A DNA stretch of 64,000 nucleotides from Rhizobium sp. BT04 (GCF_030053135.1 NZ_CP125652.1:1240001-1304000), one strand, 5' to 3'; shown: positions 45,834-55,625, numbered from the stretch's first letter. Notes: generated by a model not told the origin, from the letters alone. A program made the numbers and translations.

Positions 45834-46505
45834 ATGAAAAATTTCTTATTGTTATGCGCGGGGGTTGGGTTTCTGGCATCGGCAGCGATCGCACAAGATG
45901 CGATGCCGGGATCGGTCGAGGAGTTAATGAATGATCTTGCGAGCACCAACCCGTTGCTCCACGCGATTTTCATGGACCATATGGATGAAGCAAGGGAGGT
46001 AAACGCGAAGTTCCAGGCAGGAGACGAGGAGGTCGCGTTGACGGCTGCGTCCGAAATTTTTCGGAAATACGGCCAAGCGGCATTGTCGGCTGCGAGCGAC
46101 GCTTCTGCAATCGAGGTGCTGAAGAGGGCAGGCGATGTCTTTGATGCCCTGGGCGATCACTATCCGCGAGGGTGCATGGAGTTTGTTCGGAATGACATCT
46201 CTTCCCAAGCGCTGAACATTCCCAGCGTGAATGAGGCCTATCGGCAGTATCAGGAAGCTGAGCGTGTTGCCTATGAGGATGGAAAGCTCCGCAAGCCGAT
46301 TCCACGGATGGAAATAGCGGATATGTATCAAGTAGTTACCGAGGATTTAGGAGAAACCAAAGCCGAGCGGCAGACCTTGCTGCATCCTGAGAACGTTCTA
46401 GCCATCGAACTATGCGCAATCCTCAGAAAGAAGGTCAACATATCAGCGGTGCGAGAACCGCTGCGCGGCCAATACGCGAGAGCCAATTTAACATCGAACA
46501 AATAA
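45834..46505 (+). CDS. Secreted protein of unknown function
   Basis: A 223-residue protein with a clear signal peptide (FLLLCAGVGFLASAAIAQDA, cut about residue 20). The mature part is helical and acidic, with one Cys pair possible (C in YPRGCMEFV and in IELCAILRK). No domain recognised. It opens an A+T-richer stretch that runs to about 52.2 kb. A lipoprotein gene follows 24 bp later. Confidence 0.65.
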   Translation: MKNFLLLCAGVGFLASAAIAQDAMPGSVEELMNDLASTNPLLHAIFMDHMDEAREVNAKFQAGDEEVALTAASEIFRKYGQAALSAASDASAIEVLKRAGDVFDALGDHYPRGCMEFVRNDISSQALNIPSVNEAYRQYQEAERVAYEDGKLRKPIPRMEIADMYQVVTEDLGETKAERQTLLHPENVLAIELCAILRKKVNISAVREPLRGQYARANLTSNK

Positions 46506-46529
46506 GCATCTCCACATTGTAGTAGAGAA

Positions 46530-46700
46530 ATGATGACCCGCTTCGTTTGCCTGTTTCTGGTGGCTTCCGTCCTCGGCGGCTGCGCTTTTCCATTCCAACG
46601 CACTTTGAGTGATTGCCCTCGTGAAAAAATAGTGTCGACCGGAGATACTTTTAGTTGCGCGGATCGCACCAAAGAACTACGGCCGAGCCGGACACCATGA
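46530..46700 (+). CDS. Small lipoprotein
   Basis: A 56-residue protein. The signal peptide with lipobox is CLFLVASVLGGC (residues 7-18), giving a diacylated Cys18. The short mature part holds two further Cys. It lies 24 bp downstream of the secreted-protein gene and is easily missed because of its size. Its TGA overlaps the ATG of a 28-codon frame that leads into the membrane-protein gene at 46780, so the group is probably one operon. Confidence 0.6.
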   Translation: MMTRFVCLFLVASVLGGCAFPFQRTLSDCPREKIVSTGDTFSCADRTKELRPSRTP

Positions 46701-46783
46701 CCGCCACTGACACCGCAACCCTCGTCGAGGACGCCCCGCCCGCCGGATCGACGAGATTTCCACCGATGGGGAATCTTGATTGA
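46697..46783 (+). CDS. Possible 28-codon coupling ORF
   Basis: ATG overlaps the lipoprotein stop (ATGA), and the TGA overlaps the TTG start of the next gene. It encodes a polar 28-residue peptide beginning MTATDTATLVEDAPP. It could serve translational coupling; reality as a protein is doubtful. Confidence 0.25.
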   Translation: MTATDTATLVEDAPPAGSTRFPPMGNLD

Positions 46784-47082
46784 GTGAAGATCAATTTGAA
46801 CTGTGGCTGCCTTTCTGCGTCGTGGGCGGCCTTTGCGCTTATTGCTGGTATTGGTGCATCACATCGATCATTTTTTACCGCAAGAACGGCTTCGATTTCA
46901 GCGAAGACTTCGGCCCCAAGGTCTATTGGGGAACTTATGCACATGATCGCTTCCTGGCGAAGCCGAAAGCGAAGTTTTTTATCGCTATGCCTTTTGCGGT
47001 GGCGATAAGCTCTTTTTTGACGATATTTTTTGCTTTGGATCTGATGGGAATTATCAAACACTGTGTCGGTTGTGGACGGTAG
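46780..47082 (+). CDS. Small two-TM membrane protein
   Basis: A 100-residue protein from TTG 46780, with GGGGA seven bases upstream. Two hydrophobic helices are visible, one near residues 8-33 (Cys- and Trp-rich) and one near 66-90 (FAVAISSFLTIFFALDLMG), separated by a polar loop. No family recognised. It belongs to the same run of small envelope proteins. Confidence 0.55.
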   Translation: MSEDQFELWLPFCVVGGLCAYCWYWCITSIIFYRKNGFDFSEDFGPKVYWGTYAHDRFLAKPKAKFFIAMPFAVAISSFLTIFFALDLMGIIKHCVGCGR

Positions 47083-47224
47083 CAGTCGGCGGATTATTGG
47101 AGAAGAATATGTATCTGCCGGTTCATGATCTGGATGAAGACGGCGGAGCCGATGGGACGGCTTGAACAAGATGGAGCAATTTCATCCAAGCGAGGTAGCG
47201 GATTTGGATGAGGGGGTACCCCGA

Positions 47225-47827
47225 ATGTCAATCTTGCTAAGAAGTTTGTCGCTACTGGTCGGAATAACTTTAGCGGTGCCAGCCTTTGGCAATTGCTTAA
47301 CCGCCAATGAGACCAAACAGGGCGTGCTGCTGACCAGAGAAGTGCCTTTCCTTTCCGTATTCTACAAGCCGGAGGGTCCGGGTCTCACCGAACAAAAGCT
47401 GGTGGAGCGTAACCGTTCGCTGCAGCCGGTATCGGCTGTATATTTGCACCCCTTGCTCGTCGAAAAGAGAGTTGGTCCCAACGGGACGCATGAGCTGAAA
47501 TACACGAATGCGATTGCGCTAGACGATCTACCACAGAAGAAGAACTGGCGATCCGACACGACGCTTTTCATCAATGGCAAAAAATCCGTTTCGGGCACTA
47601 CTTTTATTAGGTTCGACGGCTTGGGAGAGGAAACTATTGCATCTTGTTCGTACAAAGTTTGGGCCATCAAAAGCCGTCTGGAACTGACGGGATTGCCTCC
47701 GATTATTTTCGAACAATACTATTCCCCCGAGCTTCATCTCGTTCTTCGTTCGGTAAGGCTGGGCCCCTCCAACCAGCCGTTGAGCGAGATTCGATTTGAT
47801 CGGTTGCAAATTGGCTGGGGCAACTAG
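47225..47827 (+). CDS. Secreted protein of unknown function
   Basis: A 200-residue protein from ATG 47225, where GGGGG lies about eight bases upstream. The signal peptide LSLLVGITLAVPAFG is then at the N-terminus; a longer frame from TTG 47162 would bury it. The mature part is beta-rich by eye and contains two Cys (NCLTA, ASCSYK). No domain recognised. Last of the small envelope-protein group. Confidence 0.6.
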   Translation: MSILLRSLSLLVGITLAVPAFGNCLTANETKQGVLLTREVPFLSVFYKPEGPGLTEQKLVERNRSLQPVSAVYLHPLLVEKRVGPNGTHELKYTNAIALDDLPQKKNWRSDTTLFINGKKSVSGTTFIRFDGLGEETIASCSYKVWAIKSRLELTGLPPIIFEQYYSPELHLVLRSVRLGPSNQPLSEIRFDRLQIGWGN

Positions 47828-48233
47828 AGGGCACATTGTGTCCCCTCTATCATCCCAGAAAGCCCGCTGGGCGCTCCCTCCCTACCTACCACTCTGTCGT
47901 CGCGGGTCGATGAGACCATGTGGATGAGCTGGGCCATGTCGGCTTCCTTCCCAGTGGCATATTGGGGGAATCCGATTGCATCATGCAATCAGCTATGGGC
48001 GAGATCAACTGGCTTATATCAAAATTGGGCGTTTTGGTAGTTTCGGAAGGCGCTCGAATCCGCACGAGTACATTGCCAGCGCGCTTATCGCATCCCCGCT
48101 CGGTGACCCAAGCAAGCTGCAAGTCAAGCAACCATGAATAGAGTTGTTTGATTACCAAAATCAACGTAGAAATTGCATCCGCCAGAAGATAGAGTGTCAA
48201 TCGGCGGCAGTATTGATGTTGATGGGGAGGGGC
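47828..48233. other. Intergenic region before the Gabija genes
   Basis: About 400 bases. Several short open frames exist on both strands (for example 47920-48141 plus and 47886-48200 minus), but none has a ribosome site or recognisable content. The promoter of the defence operon should lie here. No RNA gene seen. Confidence 0.35.
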
Positions 48234-50363
48234 ATGAAATTAAAGCATATTGCGATCCGAAATTTTCGGCGCCTTGAGAACGTGACGATCGATGTTGAAG
48301 AAAAAGAGACGATATTTGTCGGCCCAAACAACAGCGGCAAGACATCAGCAACCGCGATCTTTCGCTGCTTTCTTGGCGGCCGCGACTTCAAAATCCACGA
48401 TTTTTCGGTCGCAAGGATCGCCGATTTCGAGACCCTTGTTGAGAACGAAGCATCTGGCCCGCCTGAGATCAGTCTTGACCTCTGGTTTGAGATCGACCCA
48501 AACACCATTGCCTTCGGCCGCGTGTTTAGCCTGCTGCCCAAGCTGTCAGATTTCACGCGGGTTGGCTTTCGCCTCACCTACGGAATCAATGATGTCAAGA
48601 AGTTACGTGAGCAATATTTCGCGGCTTATCCTAGCGATGAGAACGGCAAACGCAGCCAAACGCTGTTCGAATATCTTGCTACGGACGCCAATTTAGCCCG
48701 CCATTCGGCCGTCCGATACGCTTCTTTGGAAGAAGCCAAGGACGAGAATGATGGCGTCGCGATCGTAGCCACGCCAGTGGAGCCTGAAGAAGGCAAGCGT
48801 CTAGTGAAGCAATTGATCCGTGTCGAATTCGTCGATGCACAGCGCAACATTAACGACGACGACAACAGCCGCAGCAACCGGCTGTCCGCCGCATTCGCTT
48901 CATACTATCGCAAGAACCTTGAACAGGCCGAATCTGCTGCCGAAGCTCATCGGGTGATCGATGAAAACAACGCACAGTTGACGAGCCACTACGAGGTACA
49001 GTTCGCACCCCTGATCAGCCTGATTAAGGGATTGGGAGTACCCTCAGTGAACGATCGCGAGTTGCGGATTATTTCGTCCCTCACTCCGGAGACTGCGCTG
49101 AGAGGCAACACCGAGCTGCTCTACATCGATCCGAACCGCCAGCACGAGCTTCCCGAACTCTATAACGGGCTCGGCTTCAAGAATCTGATCTACATGGCGA
49201 TCCAGGCACGCCACTTCCATTCGCAGTGGCAGGAAACCGCCGAAAACCGACCGCTGTGCCTGCTCATCTTCATCGAGGAGCCTGAAGTCCATCTTCATGC
49301 GCAGGTCCAGCAGACCTTTATCACCAATATCTGGAGCGTGATCAATCAATCGGCGGCGGGGAAGCCCGAGTTCACTCCGCAACTCGTCGTAACTACCCAT
49401 TCCTCACACATTCTTGACGCCGTGGATTTCGAGAAAGTGCGTTACTTTCAGCGCTCCTATCTTGCCGGGGAAACCGTAAAAGCGGGTATTCGAAACGCGT
49501 CGGACGTCCTCAGCTTGCGGGCTTTCAGTCCCGAAGCGGACATAGTCGAAGGCGTCGCCATTCCGCCATCGGATACGCTTGCGTTCTTAAAGCGCTATTT
49601 GAGACTTACCCATTGTGACTTGTTTTTCGCCGACGCCGCGATACTGGTCGAAGGCGCCGCCGAGAAGCTCCTGTTGCCTTCGATGATCGAGCAGGCAGCA
49701 AAGCGGCTACGCACCTGCTATCTCACGGTACTGGAAGTTGGTGGCGCTTATGCCCATAGATTTGAAGGGCTGCTCGCGTTCCTCCGCATTCCCTATCTTG
49801 TCATCACCGATCTCGATTCGGTTCAGCCGGCCGGTTACCCGAGCATATGCCGAGCAGACGTTGCGGGCGCGCGAACTTCGAACGCGTCGCTCAAAAAACT
49901 TTGCGGCAAGGAAACTGTCGGCGAACTGATCTCCTTACAGTCTGCCGACAAGATCGACGAGGCAAAAGATCGGTGCATAGCGTTTGAGGGCGACGTGCTG
50001 GTGATCGAGGGAGCGAACCAATTTGCCATGCGTCCTCGCACACTTGAGGAAGCTATTGCCTATGAAAATTTCGCGATGGTACGCTCGGGCTCGCTTTCGA
50101 TCGGTGTCGCTATCCCGGAAGCACTGGCCGAAGCCTATGAGCAAATCTACGAACGAATCAAATCGAGCGAGTTCAAGAAAACCGACTTCGCTATGAATTT
50201 GCTAGCGAATACGGCAATTTGGACAGTGCCGGCATATATTGCCGATGGCCTACGTTGGCTTGAGCTTCGCCTGTGCGGGCCTGCGCCAAAAGAGCCGCCA
50301 ACCCTAAAAGACACGGATGGTGCGGCCCCAGCGCTGAAGTCTGCGGGAGAAGCCGCGGCATGA
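48234..50363 (+). CDS. gajA: Gabija-type GajA: OLD-family ATPase/TOPRIM nuclease
   Basis: A 709-residue overcoming-lysogenization-defect (OLD) nuclease. Walker A GPNNSGKT is at residues 30-37; FIEEPEVHLH and VVTTHSSHILD mark the ABC-type ATPase; the C-terminal TOPRIM domain shows ILVEGAAEK (about 470) and ITDLDSV (about 523) with metal-binding acids. A UvrD-like helicase overlaps its stop, which makes it a class 2 OLD protein, the GajA component of Gabija anti-phage defence. It is longer than the best-known GajA (about 580 residues, from memory). Start chosen at MKLKHIAIRNF; upstream in-frame starts at 48144-48222 are possible. Composition is more A+T-rich than the flanks, suggesting transfer. 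Confidence 0.87.
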   Translation: MKLKHIAIRNFRRLENVTIDVEEKETIFVGPNNSGKTSATAIFRCFLGGRDFKIHDFSVARIADFETLVENEASGPPEISLDLWFEIDPNTIAFGRVFSLLPKLSDFTRVGFRLTYGINDVKKLREQYFAAYPSDENGKRSQTLFEYLATDANLARHSAVRYASLEEAKDENDGVAIVATPVEPEEGKRLVKQLIRVEFVDAQRNINDDDNSRSNRLSAAFASYYRKNLEQAESAAEAHRVIDENNAQLTSHYEVQFAPLISLIKGLGVPSVNDRELRIISSLTPETALRGNTELLYIDPNRQHELPELYNGLGFKNLIYMAIQARHFHSQWQETAENRPLCLLIFIEEPEVHLHAQVQQTFITNIWSVINQSAAGKPEFTPQLVVTTHSSHILDAVDFEKVRYFQRSYLAGETVKAGIRNASDVLSLRAFSPEADIVEGVAIPPSDTLAFLKRYLRLTHCDLFFADAAILVEGAAEKLLLPSMIEQAAKRLRTCYLTVLEVGGAYAHRFEGLLAFLRIPYLVITDLDSVQPAGYPSICRADVAGARTSNASLKKLCGKETVGELISLQSADKIDEAKDRCIAFEGDVLVIEGANQFAMRPRTLEEAIAYENFAMVRSGSLSIGVAIPEALAEAYEQIYERIKSSEFKKTDFAMNLLANTAIWTVPAYIADGLRWLELRLCGPAPKEPPTLKDTDGAAPALKSAGEAAA

Positions 50364-52204
50364 TCGAAAAAGTTGAAACGAAAGCCGACATCGATGTTCG
50401 TGCTTGCCTCGATGCGCATTACAGCTTTGCCCTCGTTGCCGGTGCGGGATCGGGCAAGACAACATCCTTGATCGAGGCGCTTGAGCGCGTGCGCGATCAA
50501 GAGGGTAAGCAACTTCGACAGAATGGCCAGCGCGTAGCCTGCATCACTTTCACCAAACGCGCTGTGCAAATTATCGCCACTCGGCTGGGGTTCGACCAGC
50601 TCTACGTGGTATCAACTCTGCACAGCTTCCTATGGGAGCAAATCAGCCATTTTCACTCCGATATTCGCGAAGCCCTACGGCTTGGACGGCTGCCGGCCCT
50701 TATCCAAAAGGAACGCGAAAAGGATGATGGAGGCAACAGCCGTACTGTCAAAGAGGCCCGTGTAAAAGCAGTTCGCTATGAACAAGAGCTGGCCGCCCTC
50801 GATAGCGTCGCGACGTTCAAATATGACGACGCGAGATGGGGTGACTATTCCGTCGGACGACTTGGGCATGATGACGTGATTGAAATCGCCGCATATTTAT
50901 TCGAGCATAACGCAACATTCCGCCGTATTGCTGGTTTGCGTTTCCCCTACATCTTCGTCGATGAGGCGCAGGATACGTTTCCCGGTATTGTGGCCGGTTT
51001 AAACCGAGTATGTGAAAACGAAGGGCTGCCGATCGTTGGCTATTTCGGCGATCCTTGGCAGCAGATCTATGATGGTAGCGCGGGGGATTTTGCCCCCCCG
51101 GCGAACGGCAAGCATATCACCAAGACCGAGAACTTTCGATGCTCCGAAAGCGTCATTAGGCTCCTCAACGCTTTTCGCGGCGATGTTGAACAATACGCCG
51201 CAGGCGAAAACAAGGGGCGTGAGGGCAGCGTACGATTTCGCCTGGTACAGACCGAGAAGCCCGAGATGCCACGCAATCGGTATTCGGACGCCCAGATTTC
51301 GCGCGCTTTGGGGCAAATGGATGCTGCGCTGGCAGGCTGGGGCTGGGCCGATCGGGAGGACGTCATCAAACTGTTCTTAGCCAATCAGATGATTGCTCGA
51401 CGCATGGGATTCACTGAACTCAATCGCCTATTCAGCGGCGAATATGCCTCCTCGCGCGCCGAGGAGGCGTTTGAGGCAGGCGAGCACCTTCTGCTGAAGC
51501 CGTTGACCTCAATAGTCTATCCGTTAATCAAGGCCCAGGAAATAAATAATAGCCGTGCCATTATCGATATTCTGCGGCGTAATAGCCCAGCCTTTGCGGT
51601 TGATGGTATTAACGCGACAAACACCCTGAAGTCGATGGTTGACACATCGGTGGGGCTGGTCGGGCAACTCAGCAACCTCTGGAAATCGGGCACTATTGGT
51701 GACGTCCTGCGCTTCTGTGCAGACAAGCAAATCATCGCGGTATCAAACAACCTTCAGGGGCATTTGGTACGCGCGCCCCGAAAAGAGGCGTATGACGAGG
51801 CGGTCTACAGCCTTGACAAGGGCGATTGGCTTGCAGATGCGTTATTCGGGATGACTACTGAGGAAATAGTGCCCTACACGTCTTTTATCGCAAGGAACTC
51901 TGCGTACAGCACGCAGCACGGCGTGAAGGGTGAGGAATATAACAAAGTTATGGTCGTCTACGACGATGTCGAAGCGGCGTGGAACCACTACAATTTCAGT
52001 AAGACACTGACGCCACTGACCGCGGGCAAGCCGACAGACGGACAACATAGCCGCGGGCAAAGGCTTGCCTACGTTTCTTTCTCTCGCGCGTTGGAAGATC
52101 TGCGCGTTCTTTTCTTCACAGCAGATCCAACCGCCGCCCGGCAGGAACTGATCGACAAGAGGCTTGTCACCTCCGAACAAATCGAAGTAGTAACATCTGC
52201 ATAA
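50360..52204 (+). CDS. gajB: Gabija-type GajB: UvrD/PcrA-like helicase
   Basis: A 614-residue superfamily 1 helicase. Walker A is AGAGSGKTT (28-36), Walker B is IFVDEAQDT (about 200), and the C-terminal motif VI is visible as LAYVSFSRALEDLRVLFF. The ATG overlaps the gajA stop by four bases, so the proteins are co-translated. In Gabija, GajB is thought to sense DNA ends or nucleotides and to activate GajA. It is longer than the best-known GajB (about 500 residues, from memory), mainly in the C-terminal half. Confidence 0.87.
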   Translation: MIEKVETKADIDVRACLDAHYSFALVAGAGSGKTTSLIEALERVRDQEGKQLRQNGQRVACITFTKRAVQIIATRLGFDQLYVVSTLHSFLWEQISHFHSDIREALRLGRLPALIQKEREKDDGGNSRTVKEARVKAVRYEQELAALDSVATFKYDDARWGDYSVGRLGHDDVIEIAAYLFEHNATFRRIAGLRFPYIFVDEAQDTFPGIVAGLNRVCENEGLPIVGYFGDPWQQIYDGSAGDFAPPANGKHITKTENFRCSESVIRLLNAFRGDVEQYAAGENKGREGSVRFRLVQTEKPEMPRNRYSDAQISRALGQMDAALAGWGWADREDVIKLFLANQMIARRMGFTELNRLFSGEYASSRAEEAFEAGEHLLLKPLTSIVYPLIKAQEINNSRAIIDILRRNSPAFAVDGINATNTLKSMVDTSVGLVGQLSNLWKSGTIGDVLRFCADKQIIAVSNNLQGHLVRAPRKEAYDEAVYSLDKGDWLADALFGMTTEEIVPYTSFIARNSAYSTQHGVKGEEYNKVMVVYDDVEAAWNHYNFSKTLTPLTAGKPTDGQHSRGQRLAYVSFSRALEDLRVLFFTADPTAARQELIDKRLVTSEQIEVVTSA

Positions 52205-52455
52205 GAAAATGCAGCCACTGGCGCGACGATAGAACGCTGACGATTTCCAAGAAGCGCCACGCCAAGTGCTATAGGGCTGACTGGGCGGGCGATTTCTCAC
52301 CCGCCGCCTAGTTGAAAGCCGGCAGCCGCGCAATGTTGACATAAAACACCGCAGCTTTTCCTATTCTGGATCGGACGTCAGCCGTGACAGCTTGTCGACC
52401 CGCGCTTAACTCTCTCCCGCAGCGAGAGCACATAGGCCGTCATTTACCGCACCCC

Positions 52456-53787
52456 TCACCCCTCCAACTCAACAATCGCACACCCATACCCCTCCAGCTC
52501 CAGCCTCCCCCTCAAGATCTTCTCCCCATCCAGCAGATCCCGCCCGGCCGGCACGCCGCCCACCGCCACCGCCTGATCCGTATAATTCTGCACGAACAGC
52601 AGCCGCCGCTCCTCGTTCATCCGCATCGTCACCTCCACACCCTCCGGCAGCCCGCCGACCAGCGGCTCGATGCCGGCGGGGGCGAACAGGCGTTCGGTCA
52701 GCGCCTCGGTTAGATCAGGCTTGAGATAGGTGCCGAGATAGACCACCTGCCCCTTGCCGAGTTTGCGGGAGGTCGCCATCGGCTGGCCTTCGGCATAGCG
52801 GTTGGACCAGGCGGCGATCACTTCGACGTCGGCTCGATGATGAGGTTCTCGTAGAAATGGCCGGCCGTCATTTCGCGGTTGCCGATCTTGAAGCGGCGCT
52901 GGCGGCGGTTGCTTTCGGCCGGTTTGTTCGGCGGAATGACCAGGCCGCCGGAGCGCTCCATCACGTCGAAGAGCCCGTTGGCGCCGGGGGCGGTGAGACG
53001 GCCGAAATCTTCGACGCGCACGCCCGTCAGCTTCGAAAGCGCAGTGCCCGGCGCGGTCTCTCGGATGACGTGGTTATCCCCAGTGCGCGTGCCGGTGCGT
53101 GCGCCGATGACGACGGTGCCGCCTGCTTCAGCGAAGGCTTCGAGCTTGGCCGTCCATTCATCCTTCCACATCACCCAATGGGGGACATAGAAGAGCTTCA
53201 GCCTGGAAAGATCGTCCTCGGGATGGATGAAGCCGCAGGCGATGCCGCGATCGTAGCAGTACTGATGCAGCAGGATCGCATCGCCCTGCGGGCTAGGCAG
53301 GCCGATTGGATAGGTCTTGTGGGCCTCCTGATGGTCGAAATCGGAACCGGCGATGCCGACGTCCATGCGCACATAAGTGCCGAGGATCTTCGGCGCCAGC
53401 GCGATCATCTCGGTCGCGAAGCGCTTGGCCTCCTCATAGCGATGGCGGCCAATATCGTCATGGTCGATGATGCCCATCCAGTAGATCTCGGCGCCGAAAT
53501 GGGCCGGACGCCAGCGGAAGAACATCAGGCCGTCAGCACCGTGGGCGACCGAGGAGAGCGCCCTGCGGCGCAGTTCCCCCGGCTCCGGCGTCAGCGTGCA
53601 GAAGCCGGCTGGCTGCCGAAGCCCGATTGCTGCTCGGGCACGATGTAATTGCCGGAGAAGCCGCGGCAGATGTCGAGGTGCAGCGCCTGCACCTTGGCGT
53701 GATTTCCGAGCCGCTGGAACTCGTCATAGAGCAAGGGATAGATGTCGTAGGCCACTTCCGCGGGCCGTTGCATTTCGCGCTCACGCG
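52456..53787 (-). pseudogene. Decayed GH42 beta-galactosidase
   Basis: Three minus-strand frames together read as the C-terminal two thirds of a glycoside hydrolase 42 beta-galactosidase: REREMQRPAEVAYDIYPLL (to about 53590), then HGADGLMFFRWRPAHFGAEI, then the trimer-forming and C-terminal domains ending CAIVELEG at 52456. A frameshift lies near 53612 (SQPAS versus QPAGFCTLTPEP in another frame) and a second near 52822. The N-terminal barrel part is absent: an in-frame stop stands just before 53787. It is not expressed as a full enzyme. It adjoins the Gabija island, so the insertion may have broken it. Confidence 0.85.
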
Positions 53788-53849
53788 ACTACCTTTCATA
53801 CGAGGCCGCTCTCCCCTCAGTGGCAAAGATAAACGACCGTGAGCAAGCC

Positions 53850-54116
53850 ATGTGCCGAAACATAAAACCTCTGTTCAATTTCGATCCGCCAGCGACGGAC
53901 GAAGAGATTCACGATGCCGCGCTCCAGTTCGTGCGCAAGCTGAGCGGAGCGACCAAGCCATCGAAGCGCAATGAGGCCGCGTTCGAACGTGCGGTCAGTT
54001 CGATCGCTGCCTGCGCTCGCGAACTGCTCGATTCACTGGAGACGTCTCAACCGCCTCGCGACCGCGAGGAAGCAGCGGCGAAGGCGCGCGCGAAAAGCGC
54101 GATCCGGTTCGCGTAA
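53850..54116 (+). CDS. DUF2277 family protein
   Basis: An 88-residue protein with the family opening MCRNIKPLFNFDPPATDEE and the segment ALQFVRKLSGATKPSKRN, which are characteristic of DUF2277. Function unknown; widespread in proteobacteria. ATG 53850 is chosen because the Cys of MCRNIK is the conserved N-terminus; a GTG-type extension to 53820 is unlikely. Confidence 0.85.
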   Translation: MCRNIKPLFNFDPPATDEEIHDAALQFVRKLSGATKPSKRNEAAFERAVSSIAACARELLDSLETSQPPRDREEAAAKARAKSAIRFA

Positions 54117-54265
54117 GAAAAGCCGATCCTCGCAGGAGAGTCAGGTCCGCAGATACACTCGCTTACAAAAATGGGGGGTTCCGGACACATCCCTGGTTCA
54201 ATCATCGACTGAAATACCGGTGCGGCCATGCGCCGACAAATGGTCAATTCAGGAAGGATGACACT

Positions 54266-54652
54266 ATGAAAATGATCCAGGCTATGGCGCTCGCTTTTGT
54301 TCTCGGTGGGGCAGCAGCAGCGCATGCGGAACAGCCGATAGAGCGCACCGATCTCATCAAGAACGATATCGACGTCCCCGGCCACGAGGTCGTCCAAGTC
54401 CGCGTCGATATCGCCCCAGGCGTTCTCGCACCGAACCATTCGCATCCCGGCGAGGAAGTTGCCTTCGTCATCGAGGGCACGCTGGAATACCAACTCGAAG
54501 GCAGGCAACCGGTGATCCTCAAGGCCGGCCAATCCCTGTTCATTCCCTCCGGCACCGTTCACTCGGCGAAGAACGTCGGCAGCGGCAAGGCGTCGGAATT
54601 GGCGACCTACATCGTCCGCAAGGGCGAGGCGCTCGTCGTGCCTGCCAAGTGA
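54266..54652 (+). CDS. Periplasmic cupin-domain protein
   Basis: A 128-residue protein with a signal peptide (MALAFVLGGAAAAHA, cut after residue 21 or so) and a single cupin barrel. Motif 1 is NHSHPGEEVAFVIEG (His-x-His...Glu) and motif 2 is FIPSGTVHSAKN, giving the metal-binding His/His/Glu/His set. Secreted cupins of this type have no general known substrate. An in-frame purine-rich site AGGATG precedes the ATG. Stand-alone gene. Confidence 0.82.
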   Translation: MKMIQAMALAFVLGGAAAAHAEQPIERTDLIKNDIDVPGHEVVQVRVDIAPGVLAPNHSHPGEEVAFVIEGTLEYQLEGRQPVILKAGQSLFIPSGTVHSAKNVGSGKASELATYIVRKGEALVVPAK

Positions 54653-54938
54653 GCCATTGGTAGAAATGCTCACTCGGATCGGGGCAGCCGCGGCAGGAGC
54701 GACCTCCGGCGGCCAGCCACGCGATTGCGCTGGGAGCCGAGATGGAGGCCTGCGGAGATGCCCGGCCGCTTGCGTGAGGTCAGGCAATATGGGGATCGAC
54801 AACCGGGATGAAACGGCCTCGGCGAGCCTTGCCCTTGTCGACGGCGGCGTTGCTTGGCTCATAGTCTTCATTGGAGTGCTCGATGCGTTGGATACTTCCT
54901 CGAACTTATCGACCAAATTGGTGAGGGTAACGTCGACC

Positions 54939-55553
54939 ATGAAGACCGCCATCATATTCGACTGTGAATTTCTTTGCCTCGAAGGCTCGCAGCGCAGGTT
55001 TTGGTGCGCGGCCCATGATCCCGATCCCGTGATCGCGCAGATCGGAGCCGTCAAGCTCGGCCTCGAAGGCGAGTTTCCGATCCTTGGTACGTACAAATCC
55101 TATATCAGACCCATCGATCGCTTCGGCAAGCGGTATCCGCTCGATCCTTACTTCACCCATCTGACCGGCATCACCGACGAGGATATCGACGCTCATGGCG
55201 TGGCGCTGGAGGATGCCCTTTCCGATGTCGACAGCTTCTCGGGCGGCGCCCGGTTCTGGTCCTGGGGCAAGGATGAGATGAACATGGTGGCCGTCAGCTG
55301 CTATGTCGCAGGCGTCCAGCCTTCCATCCCGGCCCGCCGGTTCGATAATGCCGTCAAGCTTCTCATTGCTGCAGGCATGCCGATCGAGGATTTGGCAAAG
55401 ACGCCCAGCAACAAGCTGGCCGACTACTACAACGTCGACCATCCTCCCTTGCAGGCGCATGATGGGCTGGACGACGCTCTGTCGCTATCATACACGCTGC
55501 AGCATCTGATGAAGATCGGGCAATTGCAGCCCGAGGTTTTCGATCGGCTCTGA
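54939..55553 (+). CDS. DEDDh 3'-5' exonuclease family protein
   Basis: A 204-residue exonuclease-fold protein (RNase T/DnaQ-like). The first DxE motif is IFDCEF (residues 6-11), and the last acid with its histidine is AHDGLDDALS (near residue 180). A conserved LTGITDEDI segment (near residue 75) is also typical. Targets may be RNA ends or nucleic-acid fragments. The frame extends upstream to 54657, but the fold begins at MKTAIIFDCEF, so ATG 54939 is used. Confidence 0.8.
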   Translation: MKTAIIFDCEFLCLEGSQRRFWCAAHDPDPVIAQIGAVKLGLEGEFPILGTYKSYIRPIDRFGKRYPLDPYFTHLTGITDEDIDAHGVALEDALSDVDSFSGGARFWSWGKDEMNMVAVSCYVAGVQPSIPARRFDNAVKLLIAAGMPIEDLAKTPSNKLADYYNVDHPPLQAHDGLDDALSLSYTLQHLMKIGQLQPEVFDRL

Positions 55554-55625
55554 AGGCACGACACAAGCAAGGCTTGAAGCAGCGCCCGGCCAAACGGCGG
55601 GCACTGCTTCCTTGGGGCGGGCGGC

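Noticed and set aside
47886..48200. A 104-codon minus-strand frame before the Gabija genes
   Set aside because: No ribosome site or family; the opposite strand has equally good frames, so neither is credible.
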